Shown here: in pieces, positions 57,067 through 64,000 of the stretch
How the letters are laid out: every line of letters starts with the position of its first letter
How positions within the stretch are numbered: position 1 is the stretch's first letter
Assembly (NCBI GenBank): GCA_001780895.1
Contig: MFJJ01000010.1
Span: 3,732 to 67,731, forward strand
Direction: 5' to 3'
DNA from: Candidatus Gottesmanbacteria bacterium RIFCSPHIGHO2_01_FULL_46_14
GTDB taxonomy: Bacteria > Patescibacteriota > Microgenomatia > UBA10105 > UBA927
DNA: 64,000 nucleotides
Notes under the pieces: generated by a model
The model's database searches: none
Told to the model about the DNA's origin: nothing
The model's input: the letters and a program-made list of their open reading frames with translations, nothing else
Program-made: the position numbers and the translations under genes

Positions 57067-58152
57067 ATGTCCAAGCTCACCGATGAAGTGGAGGCACTTC
57101 GAAAAAAACTTAGTGAAGCGCACGTTCCAAAAGAATTAACAACGCGTGTTGAAGGCAATTTGGAAGAAATACTTCGTATTGAACATGACATTACTTCCCG
57201 CGCGCACATTGATCAAATCCTCCGTTACGTCGATTGGGTACTCCATCTCCCATGGGATACGCGAACCAATGACGTTCTTGATTTACCCAAGGCACGAGAG
57301 ATTCTCAATAAACACCACTACGGCTTGGAGCCAGTTAAAATCCGAATTTTGGAGTATTTAGCAATATTGAAGCTTAACCTTGATCGCTGGAAGAATGAGT
57401 CGTCCACCAATGAGGCAAAGCTTTCTCATGCAATTTTGGCTCGTCGTGCACCGATTTTGTGTTTAGTAGGACTCGTCGGTACCGGAAAAACGACGCTTGC
57501 TAAATCGATTGCCGAGGCAATGGGGAGGCGCTACGTGCGTATTCCATTTGGAGGAATGAGTGATTCTCTGGATCTTCGTGGACAATCCCGTGTACGAGCT
57601 GATGCGGAGATAGGTTTAATCCTCAAGGGACTCCGGTTTGCCGGGACAAAAAATCCCGTGATATTGCTCGACGAAATAGACCGTGTCGCAGAACAAACCC
57701 GCGGTGACATTATGGGAGTGCTCGTTGAGCTTTTGGATCCGGAACAAAACGTCGCATTCACCGATCATTATTTGGACTATCCGTTTGATTTATCTGAAGT
57801 CCTTTTTATCGCAACGGCCAATAATACGACCAACATCGCTACAGCAGTCCTCGATCGTTTGGAACCGATCCAGATGCCTTCCTATAGCGACGAAGAAAAG
57901 ATCACTATTGCAAAAGATTATGTTCTCCCACAGCTCATGGCTGAATCAGGGCTCACGAAAGAAAATTTAACCATTGATGAGTCCATTTGGCCTAAACTCG
58001 TCAGACCCTTGGGCTATGATGCCGGCATCAGAAGTCTCGAGCGCACCATGAATAGTCTGTGTCGCAAAGTTGCCCGCATGATTGTGGAAGGAAAGGGAAA
58101 GAGCTTCACCGTAACGCCGGAAAATATAAAGGAATTTATCGAAACGTATTAA
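57067..58152 (+). CDS. Lon-type AAA+ ATPase without substrate-binding N-domain or protease
   Basis: 361 residues. It matches the middle of Lon: coiled linker ending 'L-P-W-D-T-R-T' (~58-64), Walker A GLVGTGKTTLAKSIAEA (~134-150), 'R-I-P-F-G-G-M-S-D', Walker B LLDEIDRV (~200), and 'L-D-P-E-Q-N-V-A-F-T-D-H-Y-L'. The protein ends after the AAA+ lid at I-K-E-F-I-E-T-Y, where the Ser-Lys protease would begin; no protease follows in any frame before RNase J. So it may unfold proteins or work with a separate peptidase. Confidence 0.85.
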   Translation: MSKLTDEVEALRKKLSEAHVPKELTTRVEGNLEEILRIEHDITSRAHIDQILRYVDWVLHLPWDTRTNDVLDLPKAREILNKHHYGLEPVKIRILEYLAILKLNLDRWKNESSTNEAKLSHAILARRAPILCLVGLVGTGKTTLAKSIAEAMGRRYVRIPFGGMSDSLDLRGQSRVRADAEIGLILKGLRFAGTKNPVILLDEIDRVAEQTRGDIMGVLVELLDPEQNVAFTDHYLDYPFDLSEVLFIATANNTTNIATAVLDRLEPIQMPSYSDEEKITIAKDYVLPQLMAESGLTKENLTIDESIWPKLVRPLGYDAGIRSLERTMNSLCRKVARMIVEGKGKSFTVTPENIKEFIETY

Positions 58153-58165
58153 GCGGAATTATTAT

Positions 58166-58197
58166 GATACTGTATTACTGAACAGTAATACAGTATC
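58166..58197. repeat. Palindrome P4 before the second TrpR-like gene
   Basis: GATACTGTATTACTG, two bases, then its exact complement: 32 bp. It lies 13 bases after the Lon-like stop and 19 before the TrpR-like ATG. Same place and size as P2 but a different sequence. Confidence 0.9.
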
Positions 58198-58216
58198 CAG
58201 TTTATCGAAATTGAAT

Positions 58217-58606
58217 ATGACTAGGGTATCCCGAGTTCCGCTCAGTAACAAAGAGAAGTTGTCATTGACTGAAGAGTTTTGGAACACACTCGGAGAATTG
58301 AATAAAACGCAGGTCGAGCATTTTTTTAGAGAGTTCTTTTCGCCAACGGAGATTGTAATGTTTGCAAAGAGACTTCATATTTTAAAAAGTCTTCGACAGA
58401 ACACTACATATGAGCACATACAACAAGGCATTAAGGTTACTGAGCCTACGATCGCCAAGATGAGTGCAATACTGCAACGCGGCGATGAAGATTTTTTCCG
58501 TATTCTTGATTACTTAATTCGTGATGAAAACAGTAGATGGCAAGCATATCTCGATTCTCGTAAACCTCACATTCGGGGAAAAATGATTTTTCATGTTAAT
58601 AGATAG
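58217..58606 (+). CDS. TrpR/YerC-like helix-turn-helix regulator, second copy
   Basis: 129 residues from the ATG at 58217 (a TTG two codons earlier is possible). 'F-F-S-P-T-E-I-V-M-F-A-K-R-L-H-I-L-K-S-L' is clearly the same core as in the gene at 16463 ('L-F-S-P-T-E-R-V-M-L-A-K-R-L'), followed by 'Y-E-H-I-Q-Q-G-I-K-V-T-E-P-T-I-A-K-M'. The C-terminus ends in basic residues. Flanked by P4 and P5, one base after its stop. It has no kinase partner. Confidence 0.8.
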   Translation: MTRVSRVPLSNKEKLSLTEEFWNTLGELNKTQVEHFFREFFSPTEIVMFAKRLHILKSLRQNTTYEHIQQGIKVTEPTIAKMSAILQRGDEDFFRILDYLIRDENSRWQAYLDSRKPHIRGKMIFHVNR

Positions 58607-58607
58607 T

Positions 58608-58635
58608 TACTTTATTACTGTCCAGTAATTAAGTA
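58608..58635. repeat. Palindrome P5 after the second TrpR-like gene
   Basis: TTACTTTATTACTG, two bases, CAGTAATTAAGTAA-like arm: one mismatch in 13 pairs. It starts one base after the stop codon and ends 15 bases before the RNase J start. It shares the TATTACTG/CAGTAATA core with P4. Confidence 0.8.
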
Positions 58636-58650
58636 TTACATTACAGACAT

Positions 58651-60384
58651 ATGAGACGTTTTTTTCAAAGAAGAAAACAACAAACTGTTTTTCAGGGTTC
58701 TTCGGGAAGTGGGAAAGATTCAGTTCGTGTTATCCCTCTTGGCGGGACGGGGAATGTGACGAAAAATATGTTCGTCTATGAGTATCGCTATGATGGAAAA
58801 CTCCGGGATATACTTCTGGTTGATTGCGGTATCGGATTTCCAGACCCGGATATGTATGGCGTCGATTTAGTCATACCCGATGTGCGATATTTGGAAAACA
58901 AACGAAACGCTATCAGGGGATTGGTGTTTACTCACGGACATGATGATCACATTGCGGGGATTCCCTATGTTTATCACAAACTGGGGAGTATTCCCATGTG
59001 GGCAACGACGCTCACCGCAGCGTTTGCCAATATTAAGCTCAATGAAATTCACATTCGGGAGCGAGTCAAGGCAGTCTCGTTTGATACGACGCTTCGGATA
59101 GGGCCGTTTACCGTATCATTTGTCCGCGTGACCCACTCGGTACCAGATGCGGCGAATTTGATTATTCAAACGCCGATTGGAATGTTTTATCACGGCAGCG
59201 ATTTTAAGTTTGATTTTGACCCCCTTGACGGGAAAAAATCAGAGCTCGAAAAAATTACCGCGGCGGGCAAGCGCGGAGTACTCTGTTTGCTCACTGACTC
59301 ATTGGGAAGCGAACGGCCGGGGTTTACCCCGTCTGAACAGGCCGTAGGTGATACGCTGGAAAAAGAGCTCCGCTTAAGTACCGGTAAGTTTCTTTTTACC
59401 ACGCAGTCGAGTAATATCTCCCGTATTCAATTAGCAATTGAACTCGGTCTCAAGTATCATCGGCAAATTGCATTCTTAGGAAGAAGTATCGATCAGAATG
59501 TGGAAGAGGCAGTAAAACTTGGTTACATGAAGTTTCCCCGCGAGGCCTTGATCGGCGATCGGGATCTCAAACGAATTCCGGCCAATAAGCAATTCCTGGT
59601 CGTTGCCGGGAGCCAAGGGCAGTCTGATTCAGCGCTCACGCGGATTGCAAATGATACCCATCGATTTGTCCATTTAGAAGAGAGCGATACGGTGGTATTT
59701 TCAGCCGATCCGATCCCCGGGCACGAAAATGACGTGGGGAGTCTTATAGACCAAATATATCGAAAAGGCGCGCGCGTTTCCTACTCTTCCATAATGGAGG
59801 ATCTTCATGTATCCGGCCACGGGAGCCAAGGCGACTTAATGCTTATGCTTTCAGCATTAGGTCCCAGATATGTGTTTCCTATCGGAGGGACGTATCGTCA
59901 CACCATGCAATATCGAAGATTGGCCCAAGACATTGGATACGAGAAGCGCGATATTCTTATTCCGGAAGAAGGCGATGTCATAGAATTTCGGTCCGATGCT
60001 CCCCCCAGGGTTGCAGAACGCATAGCCCTAGAAAACGTCATGATAGACGGATTGGGAATTGGAGATGTTGGCGATATCGTCCTGCGTGATCGCCAAACGA
60101 TAGCCAAAGAAGGAATTGTTGTCGTGGTTGTACCGATTGAGCAGTCATCGAGTCGTGTGGTCGGAGGAGTTGATATTATTTCACGCGGATTTGTCTATAT
60201 GAGGCAATCGGGGAAATTGGTTGATGATGCCAAGCGTATCGTGTCAGCTTCTCTGAAGCTTCGAAAAGGCCGAATGGTCGATTGGCAATTTGCGAGAAAA
60301 CAAATAGAAGAAGAACTTGCACGATTTCTCAAGCGCGAAACCGGCCGAAATCCTTTGATTGTCCCCGTTTTAGTTGAAGTATAA
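58651..60384 (+). CDS. rnj: Ribonuclease J
   Basis: 577 residues. Metallo-beta-lactamase motif THGHDDHIAGIPY (~92-104), later H in VTHSVPD, D in HGSDFKFD, then the beta-CASP part (~225-400) with 'S-G-H-G-S-Q-G-D' and a C-terminal domain. It cuts RNA inside and degrades it 5'-3'. Palindrome P5 lies just before it, so the TrpR-like protein may also act on it. Confidence 0.94.
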   Translation: MRRFFQRRKQQTVFQGSSGSGKDSVRVIPLGGTGNVTKNMFVYEYRYDGKLRDILLVDCGIGFPDPDMYGVDLVIPDVRYLENKRNAIRGLVFTHGHDDHIAGIPYVYHKLGSIPMWATTLTAAFANIKLNEIHIRERVKAVSFDTTLRIGPFTVSFVRVTHSVPDAANLIIQTPIGMFYHGSDFKFDFDPLDGKKSELEKITAAGKRGVLCLLTDSLGSERPGFTPSEQAVGDTLEKELRLSTGKFLFTTQSSNISRIQLAIELGLKYHRQIAFLGRSIDQNVEEAVKLGYMKFPREALIGDRDLKRIPANKQFLVVAGSQGQSDSALTRIANDTHRFVHLEESDTVVFSADPIPGHENDVGSLIDQIYRKGARVSYSSIMEDLHVSGHGSQGDLMLMLSALGPRYVFPIGGTYRHTMQYRRLAQDIGYEKRDILIPEEGDVIEFRSDAPPRVAERIALENVMIDGLGIGDVGDIVLRDRQTIAKEGIVVVVVPIEQSSSRVVGGVDIISRGFVYMRQSGKLVDDAKRIVSASLKLRKGRMVDWQFARKQIEEELARFLKRETGRNPLIVPVLVEV

Positions 60385-60417
60385 GCTTCTAAAGACCTAT
60401 ACTAGACAGTACTCACT

Positions 60418-62547
60418 ATGGCGTTGTTTAAAAAGAGAAAACGATCTTACAAAAAACGACGGAATCAATTTGGGTCGGTGAAGCTCAAGAAGCAGACCGT
60501 CTATACGGTCGCAGCGATCTGGATGTGGTTATTTGCCGGTACTATCACATTGGCATTTTTTGGTGAAGGATCGCTCTTAACCTCGCTTCGGGACGAAATT
60601 ACCTATCACATTGGTTGGGGAATGTACGGGCTTCCGCCGTTTTTGATTACCGCAAGTTTCCTTTTATTTAAGGTTAAGTCCGATATTGGCAAACCCAATG
60701 TCCCTCTGGGAGTTGGGATTATGTTAGCCTCTTTGATCGGACTTACCCAGGCAGGAATCGCGGGAGAGGCTGTTTGGAATATTTTAGCAGAAGCAATCTC
60801 CACTGAGGGCGCGGTACTCGTGTTTTTAGGAGCGTTTATGGTAGGGTTCATTATTCTCCTCAATACGTCGCTTGATCGATTTATCAACTTTATCTTTACC
60901 GGGCTACAAAAACTGGTTGAGATGGTCGGGAGTATCGGGACGTTATCGAAAAAGGATGATATCGTATTTAGTAAAGACAAGGAGAAGCCGATCGTCAAAA
61001 CTCCCATGCCGCTTCCTCCCGTTGCCGGAGCTAAAGTTGCACCCGAGAGAACCCAGGCCCAGTCCTCGTTGTCTATTCCTTCACCAACAGTATCAGGGGA
61101 ACCCATGCTATGGGAGTATCCACCGCTGTCTTTGCTATCTGATGGACCAGGTCAAAAGGCTGACCGCGGTGACATGAGGAGAAACGCACAGGTTATCGAA
61201 AAAACGCTCGAGGGTTTTGGCATTACGGCAAAAGTGACCGAAGTCAATAGCGGCCCCGCGGTTACCCAATACGCCATGGAGATAGCCCTTGGTACCAAAG
61301 TATCAAAGATTACTTCGCTTTCAAGTGACTTGGCCTTAGCGCTTGCGGCTCCGACGGGGCAAGTGCGTATAGAGGCGCCGATTCCGGGAAGAAGCTTGGT
61401 CGGTATTGAAATACCCAATAGGGGACTGGAGTTTGTGACGCTTAAGAAGATGTTGACGAGCGATGTTTTAGCCAAAGCCAAGAGCAGACTAGCAGTTGCG
61501 CTGGGTCTTGATGTATCCGGAAGCCCGGTAATAGCGGATATTGGCAAAATGCCGCACGTTTTGGTTGCCGGTACGACCGGATCGGGGAAATCCGTTCTTA
61601 TCAATGCCTTTATTTGTTCCCTTCTCTTCCGTACGACACCCCAAGAGGTTCGGCTCATTATGGTGGATCCGAAACGTGTTGAGCTTACCGGCTACAATGG
61701 CATTCCCCACCTTTTGACGCCCGTGATTGTTGAACCCGATAAGATTCTTTCTGCTCTGCGGTGGGCAATGACGGAAATGGAAAATCGATATAAACAATTT
61801 GCCCAGGTTGGGGTCCGGAATATTGATAGTTTCAATGAGTTATCAGGTTTTCAGGCTATGCCCTATGTAGTTATTTTGATTGATGAACTTGCCGATTTAA
61901 TGGCATACGCGCCTGTTGAAGTCGAAGATGCCATTTGTCGTATAGCACAGATGGCGCGAGCTACCGGTATTCATCTGGTTATTGCGACACAGCGTCCCAG
62001 CGTAGACGTTATCACGGGTTTGATAAAAGCCAATGTCCCTTCACGCATCGCATTTAATGTTTCTTCTATGATTGATTCGCGTGTCATCATTGATATGCCT
62101 GGAGCTGAAAAACTCCTTGGACGGGGAGACATGCTCTATGTACCACCGGAGCAAAGTAAGCCTAGTCGTATCCAGGGAACGTTTGTGTCTGAGCAGGAAG
62201 TAAAAAAAGTCGTAGATTTTCTTAAAACGAAGAATGTCCCCGTCCAGTATACAGAAGAGGTTACGACACAACCGCTCACCGGGTGGAAAAGAGGATCGGG
62301 TAGTCCTTCGGGCAGTGGAGACTCACGAGATCCGTTATTTGAAGACGCGCTCCGCCTCATTTGTCAGCACGATAAAGCATCAGCGTCACTTCTCCAGCGA
62401 AGACTTTCTGTCGGATACGCGCGGGCTGCGAGGATATTAGATCAGCTGGAAATGGCCGGTGTTATTGGTCCCGGTGAAGGGAGTAAGCCGCGGGATGTCT
62501 TGGTGAAGAATCCGGATGAATTCCTCGCGCGAGAAGTGGCATCATGA
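60418..62547 (+). CDS. ftsK: DNA translocase FtsK/SpoIIIE
   Basis: 709 residues: four N-terminal helices (~25-165), a Pro-rich linker, then the motor with Walker A VAGTTGSGKSVLINAF (~382-397), 'M-V-D-P-K-R-V-E-L', Walker B VILIDELADLM (~485), and 'A-T-Q-R-P-S-V-D-V-I-T-G', and the C-terminal gamma winged helix (from D-P-L-F-E-D-A-L). It pumps the chromosome through the division site. It overlaps the RodZ-like gene by four bases. Confidence 0.95.
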   Translation: MALFKKRKRSYKKRRNQFGSVKLKKQTVYTVAAIWMWLFAGTITLAFFGEGSLLTSLRDEITYHIGWGMYGLPPFLITASFLLFKVKSDIGKPNVPLGVGIMLASLIGLTQAGIAGEAVWNILAEAISTEGAVLVFLGAFMVGFIILLNTSLDRFINFIFTGLQKLVEMVGSIGTLSKKDDIVFSKDKEKPIVKTPMPLPPVAGAKVAPERTQAQSSLSIPSPTVSGEPMLWEYPPLSLLSDGPGQKADRGDMRRNAQVIEKTLEGFGITAKVTEVNSGPAVTQYAMEIALGTKVSKITSLSSDLALALAAPTGQVRIEAPIPGRSLVGIEIPNRGLEFVTLKKMLTSDVLAKAKSRLAVALGLDVSGSPVIADIGKMPHVLVAGTTGSGKSVLINAFICSLLFRTTPQEVRLIMVDPKRVELTGYNGIPHLLTPVIVEPDKILSALRWAMTEMENRYKQFAQVGVRNIDSFNELSGFQAMPYVVILIDELADLMAYAPVEVEDAICRIAQMARATGIHLVIATQRPSVDVITGLIKANVPSRIAFNVSSMIDSRVIIDMPGAEKLLGRGDMLYVPPEQSKPSRIQGTFVSEQEVKKVVDFLKTKNVPVQYTEEVTTQPLTGWKRGSGSPSGSGDSRDPLFEDALRLICQHDKASASLLQRRLSVGYARAARILDQLEMAGVIGPGEGSKPRDVLVKNPDEFLAREVAS

Positions 62548-63185
62548 AAACGGTCGGTTCTATATTTCGTGAGGCCAGAGAAAAAAAGCATTTGACCCTG
62601 GAGCACGTTGAACGGGCTACAAAAATTCGCAAAAAATTTCTTTCAGATATTGAGAGAGATGATTACGAAAATCTTCCTTCCGCAGCTTATGCCAAGGGAT
62701 TTGTCAAAAACTACAGTGATTTTTTAGGGCTCGATGCTGCCTCCGTCCTTGCCTATTTTCGCAGACAAACGGAGGAAGTATCTAAAATTTCGCTGCTTCC
62801 AAAAAAAGACGATGCAACACTGGCTCCCGCGCCACTGCGGATGACGCCGGGAAGATTTTTAGCACTCCTGGTCGCTGTTTTGGTTGTTATTTTTATTGGA
62901 TACCTGATGCTTCAGTATCGGACGATCCAGCTTCCGCCGACGGTATCGTTGGAATCGCCAAAGGAAAATTTGATTTCTCCGGAGCGGAGAATTGAAGTAT
63001 TGGGAACAACTGACCCTGATGCGACGGTCACGATCAACGAACTTTCCGTTCTTGTACGGAGTGACGGAAATTTTTTTGACCAGGTAATGCTCGAGCCCGG
63101 CGTTAACAAAATTACCGTCACCGCAACGAGTCGATTTGGGAAAGTATCGACAATCACAAGAGACGTTGGTTACCAACCTGATTGA
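62544..63185 (+). CDS. RodZ-like membrane protein with cytoplasmic helix-turn-helix
   Basis: 213 residues: helix-turn-helix (~1-75; 'F-R-E-A-R-E-K-K-H-L-T-L', 'P-S-A-A-Y-A-K-G-F-V-K-N-Y'), one membrane helix (~105-125), then an outside beta domain of glucodextranase-like type (~135-210). This is the RodZ layout that links the cell shape machine to the membrane. Coupled to ftsK. Confidence 0.85.
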   Translation: MKTVGSIFREAREKKHLTLEHVERATKIRKKFLSDIERDDYENLPSAAYAKGFVKNYSDFLGLDAASVLAYFRRQTEEVSKISLLPKKDDATLAPAPLRMTPGRFLALLVAVLVVIFIGYLMLQYRTIQLPPTVSLESPKENLISPERRIEVLGTTDPDATVTINELSVLVRSDGNFFDQVMLEPGVNKITVTATSRFGKVSTITRDVGYQPD

Positions 63186-63229
63186 CAGTACCATCAAAGT
63201 AAGAGATACTCTATGTACATTTACTGCCC

Positions 63230-63490
63230 ATGGATCCTGTACAGCTGACTATCATCGCCATTAGTTTTATTATCACTATCCTGATTGTGTTTCTTGGTGT
63301 TCAGGTGTGGTATATCCTCAAGGAAATGCGCGCTTCCCTTCAAAAAGTCAATAAAATGCTTGAGGATGCGGGTAAAGTTTCAGGTACAGTAAGCCAGGGA
63401 GTATCGAGTATGGCGGGGATGCTTGAGGGAATCAAGACGGGGCTGTCTTTGTTTTCCTCGCTTCGCCGCAAAGACCACGACGATGAGTGA
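63230..63490 (+). CDS. Small membrane protein with amphipathic tail
   Basis: 86 residues: one N-terminal helix (~6-30), then a helical tail with repeats of L-Q-K-V-N-K-M-L-E-D-A-G-K-V type, similar to DUF948/YtxG. Overlaps the next gene by eight bases; together they look like the ytxG-ytxH pair. Function unknown. Confidence 0.7.
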   Translation: MDPVQLTIIAISFIITILIVFLGVQVWYILKEMRASLQKVNKMLEDAGKVSGTVSQGVSSMAGMLEGIKTGLSLFSSLRRKDHDDE

Positions 63491-63827
63491 AGAAAAATCC
63501 CGTGATCCCCGGTTTTTTGTAGGACTCTTTATCGGAGGATTAATAGGCGCCATTGTTTTGTTTTTTTTGGGAACAAAAGACGGCAAAAAGACTGGAAAAC
63601 TTCTCGCTGATAAAGGCGAAGATATTCTTGACAATCTTCGCGATAAACTATCGGATATAGTTGAGGAAGGAAAAACTCAGATCGAAGAGAAAAAAGACGT
63701 GGTCGTAAAATCGGCAACAGAATCTATAGATACGGCTCTTGCCCACATCGAAGAACTCCAGGAGCGCGGCCGCCAAACGACGGCCACCCTCCGTAAACAA
63801 TTCAAAAACCTTCCGAAAAAGAATTAA
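63483..63827 (+). CDS. YtxH-like membrane protein
   Basis: 114 residues from MSEEKSRDPRFF. One helix (~13-31) with 'F-I-G-G-L-I-G-A-I-V-L-F-F-L-G-T-K-D-G-K-K', then a long amphipathic helix rich in Glu/Lys/Asp. The G-x-x-x-G-x-x-x-x-x-F-L-x-x-x-x-G-K-K pattern is YtxH. Ends directly against the convergent gene at 63828. Confidence 0.75.
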   Translation: MSEEKSRDPRFFVGLFIGGLIGAIVLFFLGTKDGKKTGKLLADKGEDILDNLRDKLSDIVEEGKTQIEEKKDVVVKSATESIDTALAHIEELQERGRQTTATLRKQFKNLPKKN

Positions 63828-63998
63828 TTACATTCCCAACGCTATTGTGACTTCGTCGGCTGAGTTGTACATTCTCTCCGGTAAATGATCCGCAAACCAC
63901 TTCTTGTCTTCGGGAGAGAAATCTGACAGATTGTCACACTCAGCGAGTAATGCCGCTCTATCTGCCGGATATTTCTGATGATTTTTCAAATGATCCAT
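63828..63998 (-). CDS. Small hypothetical protein at the window edge
   Basis: 56 residues: M-D-H-L-K-N-H-Q-K-Y-P-A-D-R-A-A-L-L-A-E-C..., rich in Asp and Glu, no membrane segment. The stop lies directly next to that of the YtxH-like gene. The ATG is two bases from the window end, so a longer start upstream is possible. Not recognised. Confidence 0.5.
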   Translation of the reverse strand: MDHLKNHQKYPADRAALLAECDNLSDFSPEDKKWFADHLPERMYNSADEVTIALGM

Positions 63999-64000
63999 CG

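Overview
The window is a compact, gene-dense bacterial chromosome segment with no rRNA or tRNA gene that I can recognise and no stretch over 300 bases without a gene. The best guess is a Candidate Phyla Radiation (Patescibacteria) genome, probably Microgenomates. The evidence is a cysteine-rich repeat protein of a type typical of that group, short versions of housekeeping proteins (HrcA, GrpE, TIM, IF-2, a Lon-like ATPase without its protease), many small membrane proteins, secreted Thr/Pro-rich proteins with a shared R-x-[KR]-A-A motif after the first membrane segment, standard stop codons, and start codons lying 6-9 bases after TATAAT-like boxes (leaderless mRNAs). The clade call is inference; no marker tree was possible.

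Region by region: 1-3.9 kb holds a VapBC-type toxin-antitoxin pair, an SDR/flavin-oxidoreductase pair, an M23 peptidase and a PEGA/SH3 membrane protein. 3.9-14 kb is a leftward block for cell-envelope lipid and glycan chemistry (UbiA-type phosphoribosyltransferase, WecA-like phosphotransferase, GT39-like and GT2 glycosyltransferases), then a rightward FAD oxidoreductase and leftward metG-tatD. A DUF5678 + retropepsin-like module sits at the end of ubiA beside a ghost copy of the ubiA 3' end. 14-18.2 kb holds small membrane proteins, rmuC, a palindrome-kinase-palindrome-TrpR-like-palindrome module and the cysteine-rich pair. 18-34 kb has a TraG/VirD4-like ATPase, two UvrD-family helicases (one fused to a RecB-like nuclease), an AbiEii-type toxin pair, secreted or anchored proteins, two FemAB ligases, TIM and an LCP protein. 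34.7-45.5 kb is mostly surface proteins (FN3-like, cohesin-like, GH39-like, Thr/Pro-rich) with PilN/PilO, S20 and MurJ.

45.5-63.8 kb is core information processing, all rightward: hrcA-grpE-dnaK under a CIRCE-controlled promoter, dnaJ, nusA-infB-DHH phosphoesterase, a DUF4258/DUF2283 pair, rpsO-pnp, a Lon-like ATPase, a second palindrome-flanked TrpR-like gene, RNase J, FtsK and a RodZ-like protein.

The most unusual items are the two palindrome-bracketed TrpR-like genes, each with its own near-perfect ~30-bp palindrome on both sides; the ubiA ghost, which differs from the intact copy only at synonymous sites; a small gene behind dnaK broken by a run of ten G; and an SDR whose catalytic Tyr and Lys are replaced by Phe and Arg. 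Convergent genes overlap tail-to-tail in seven places.
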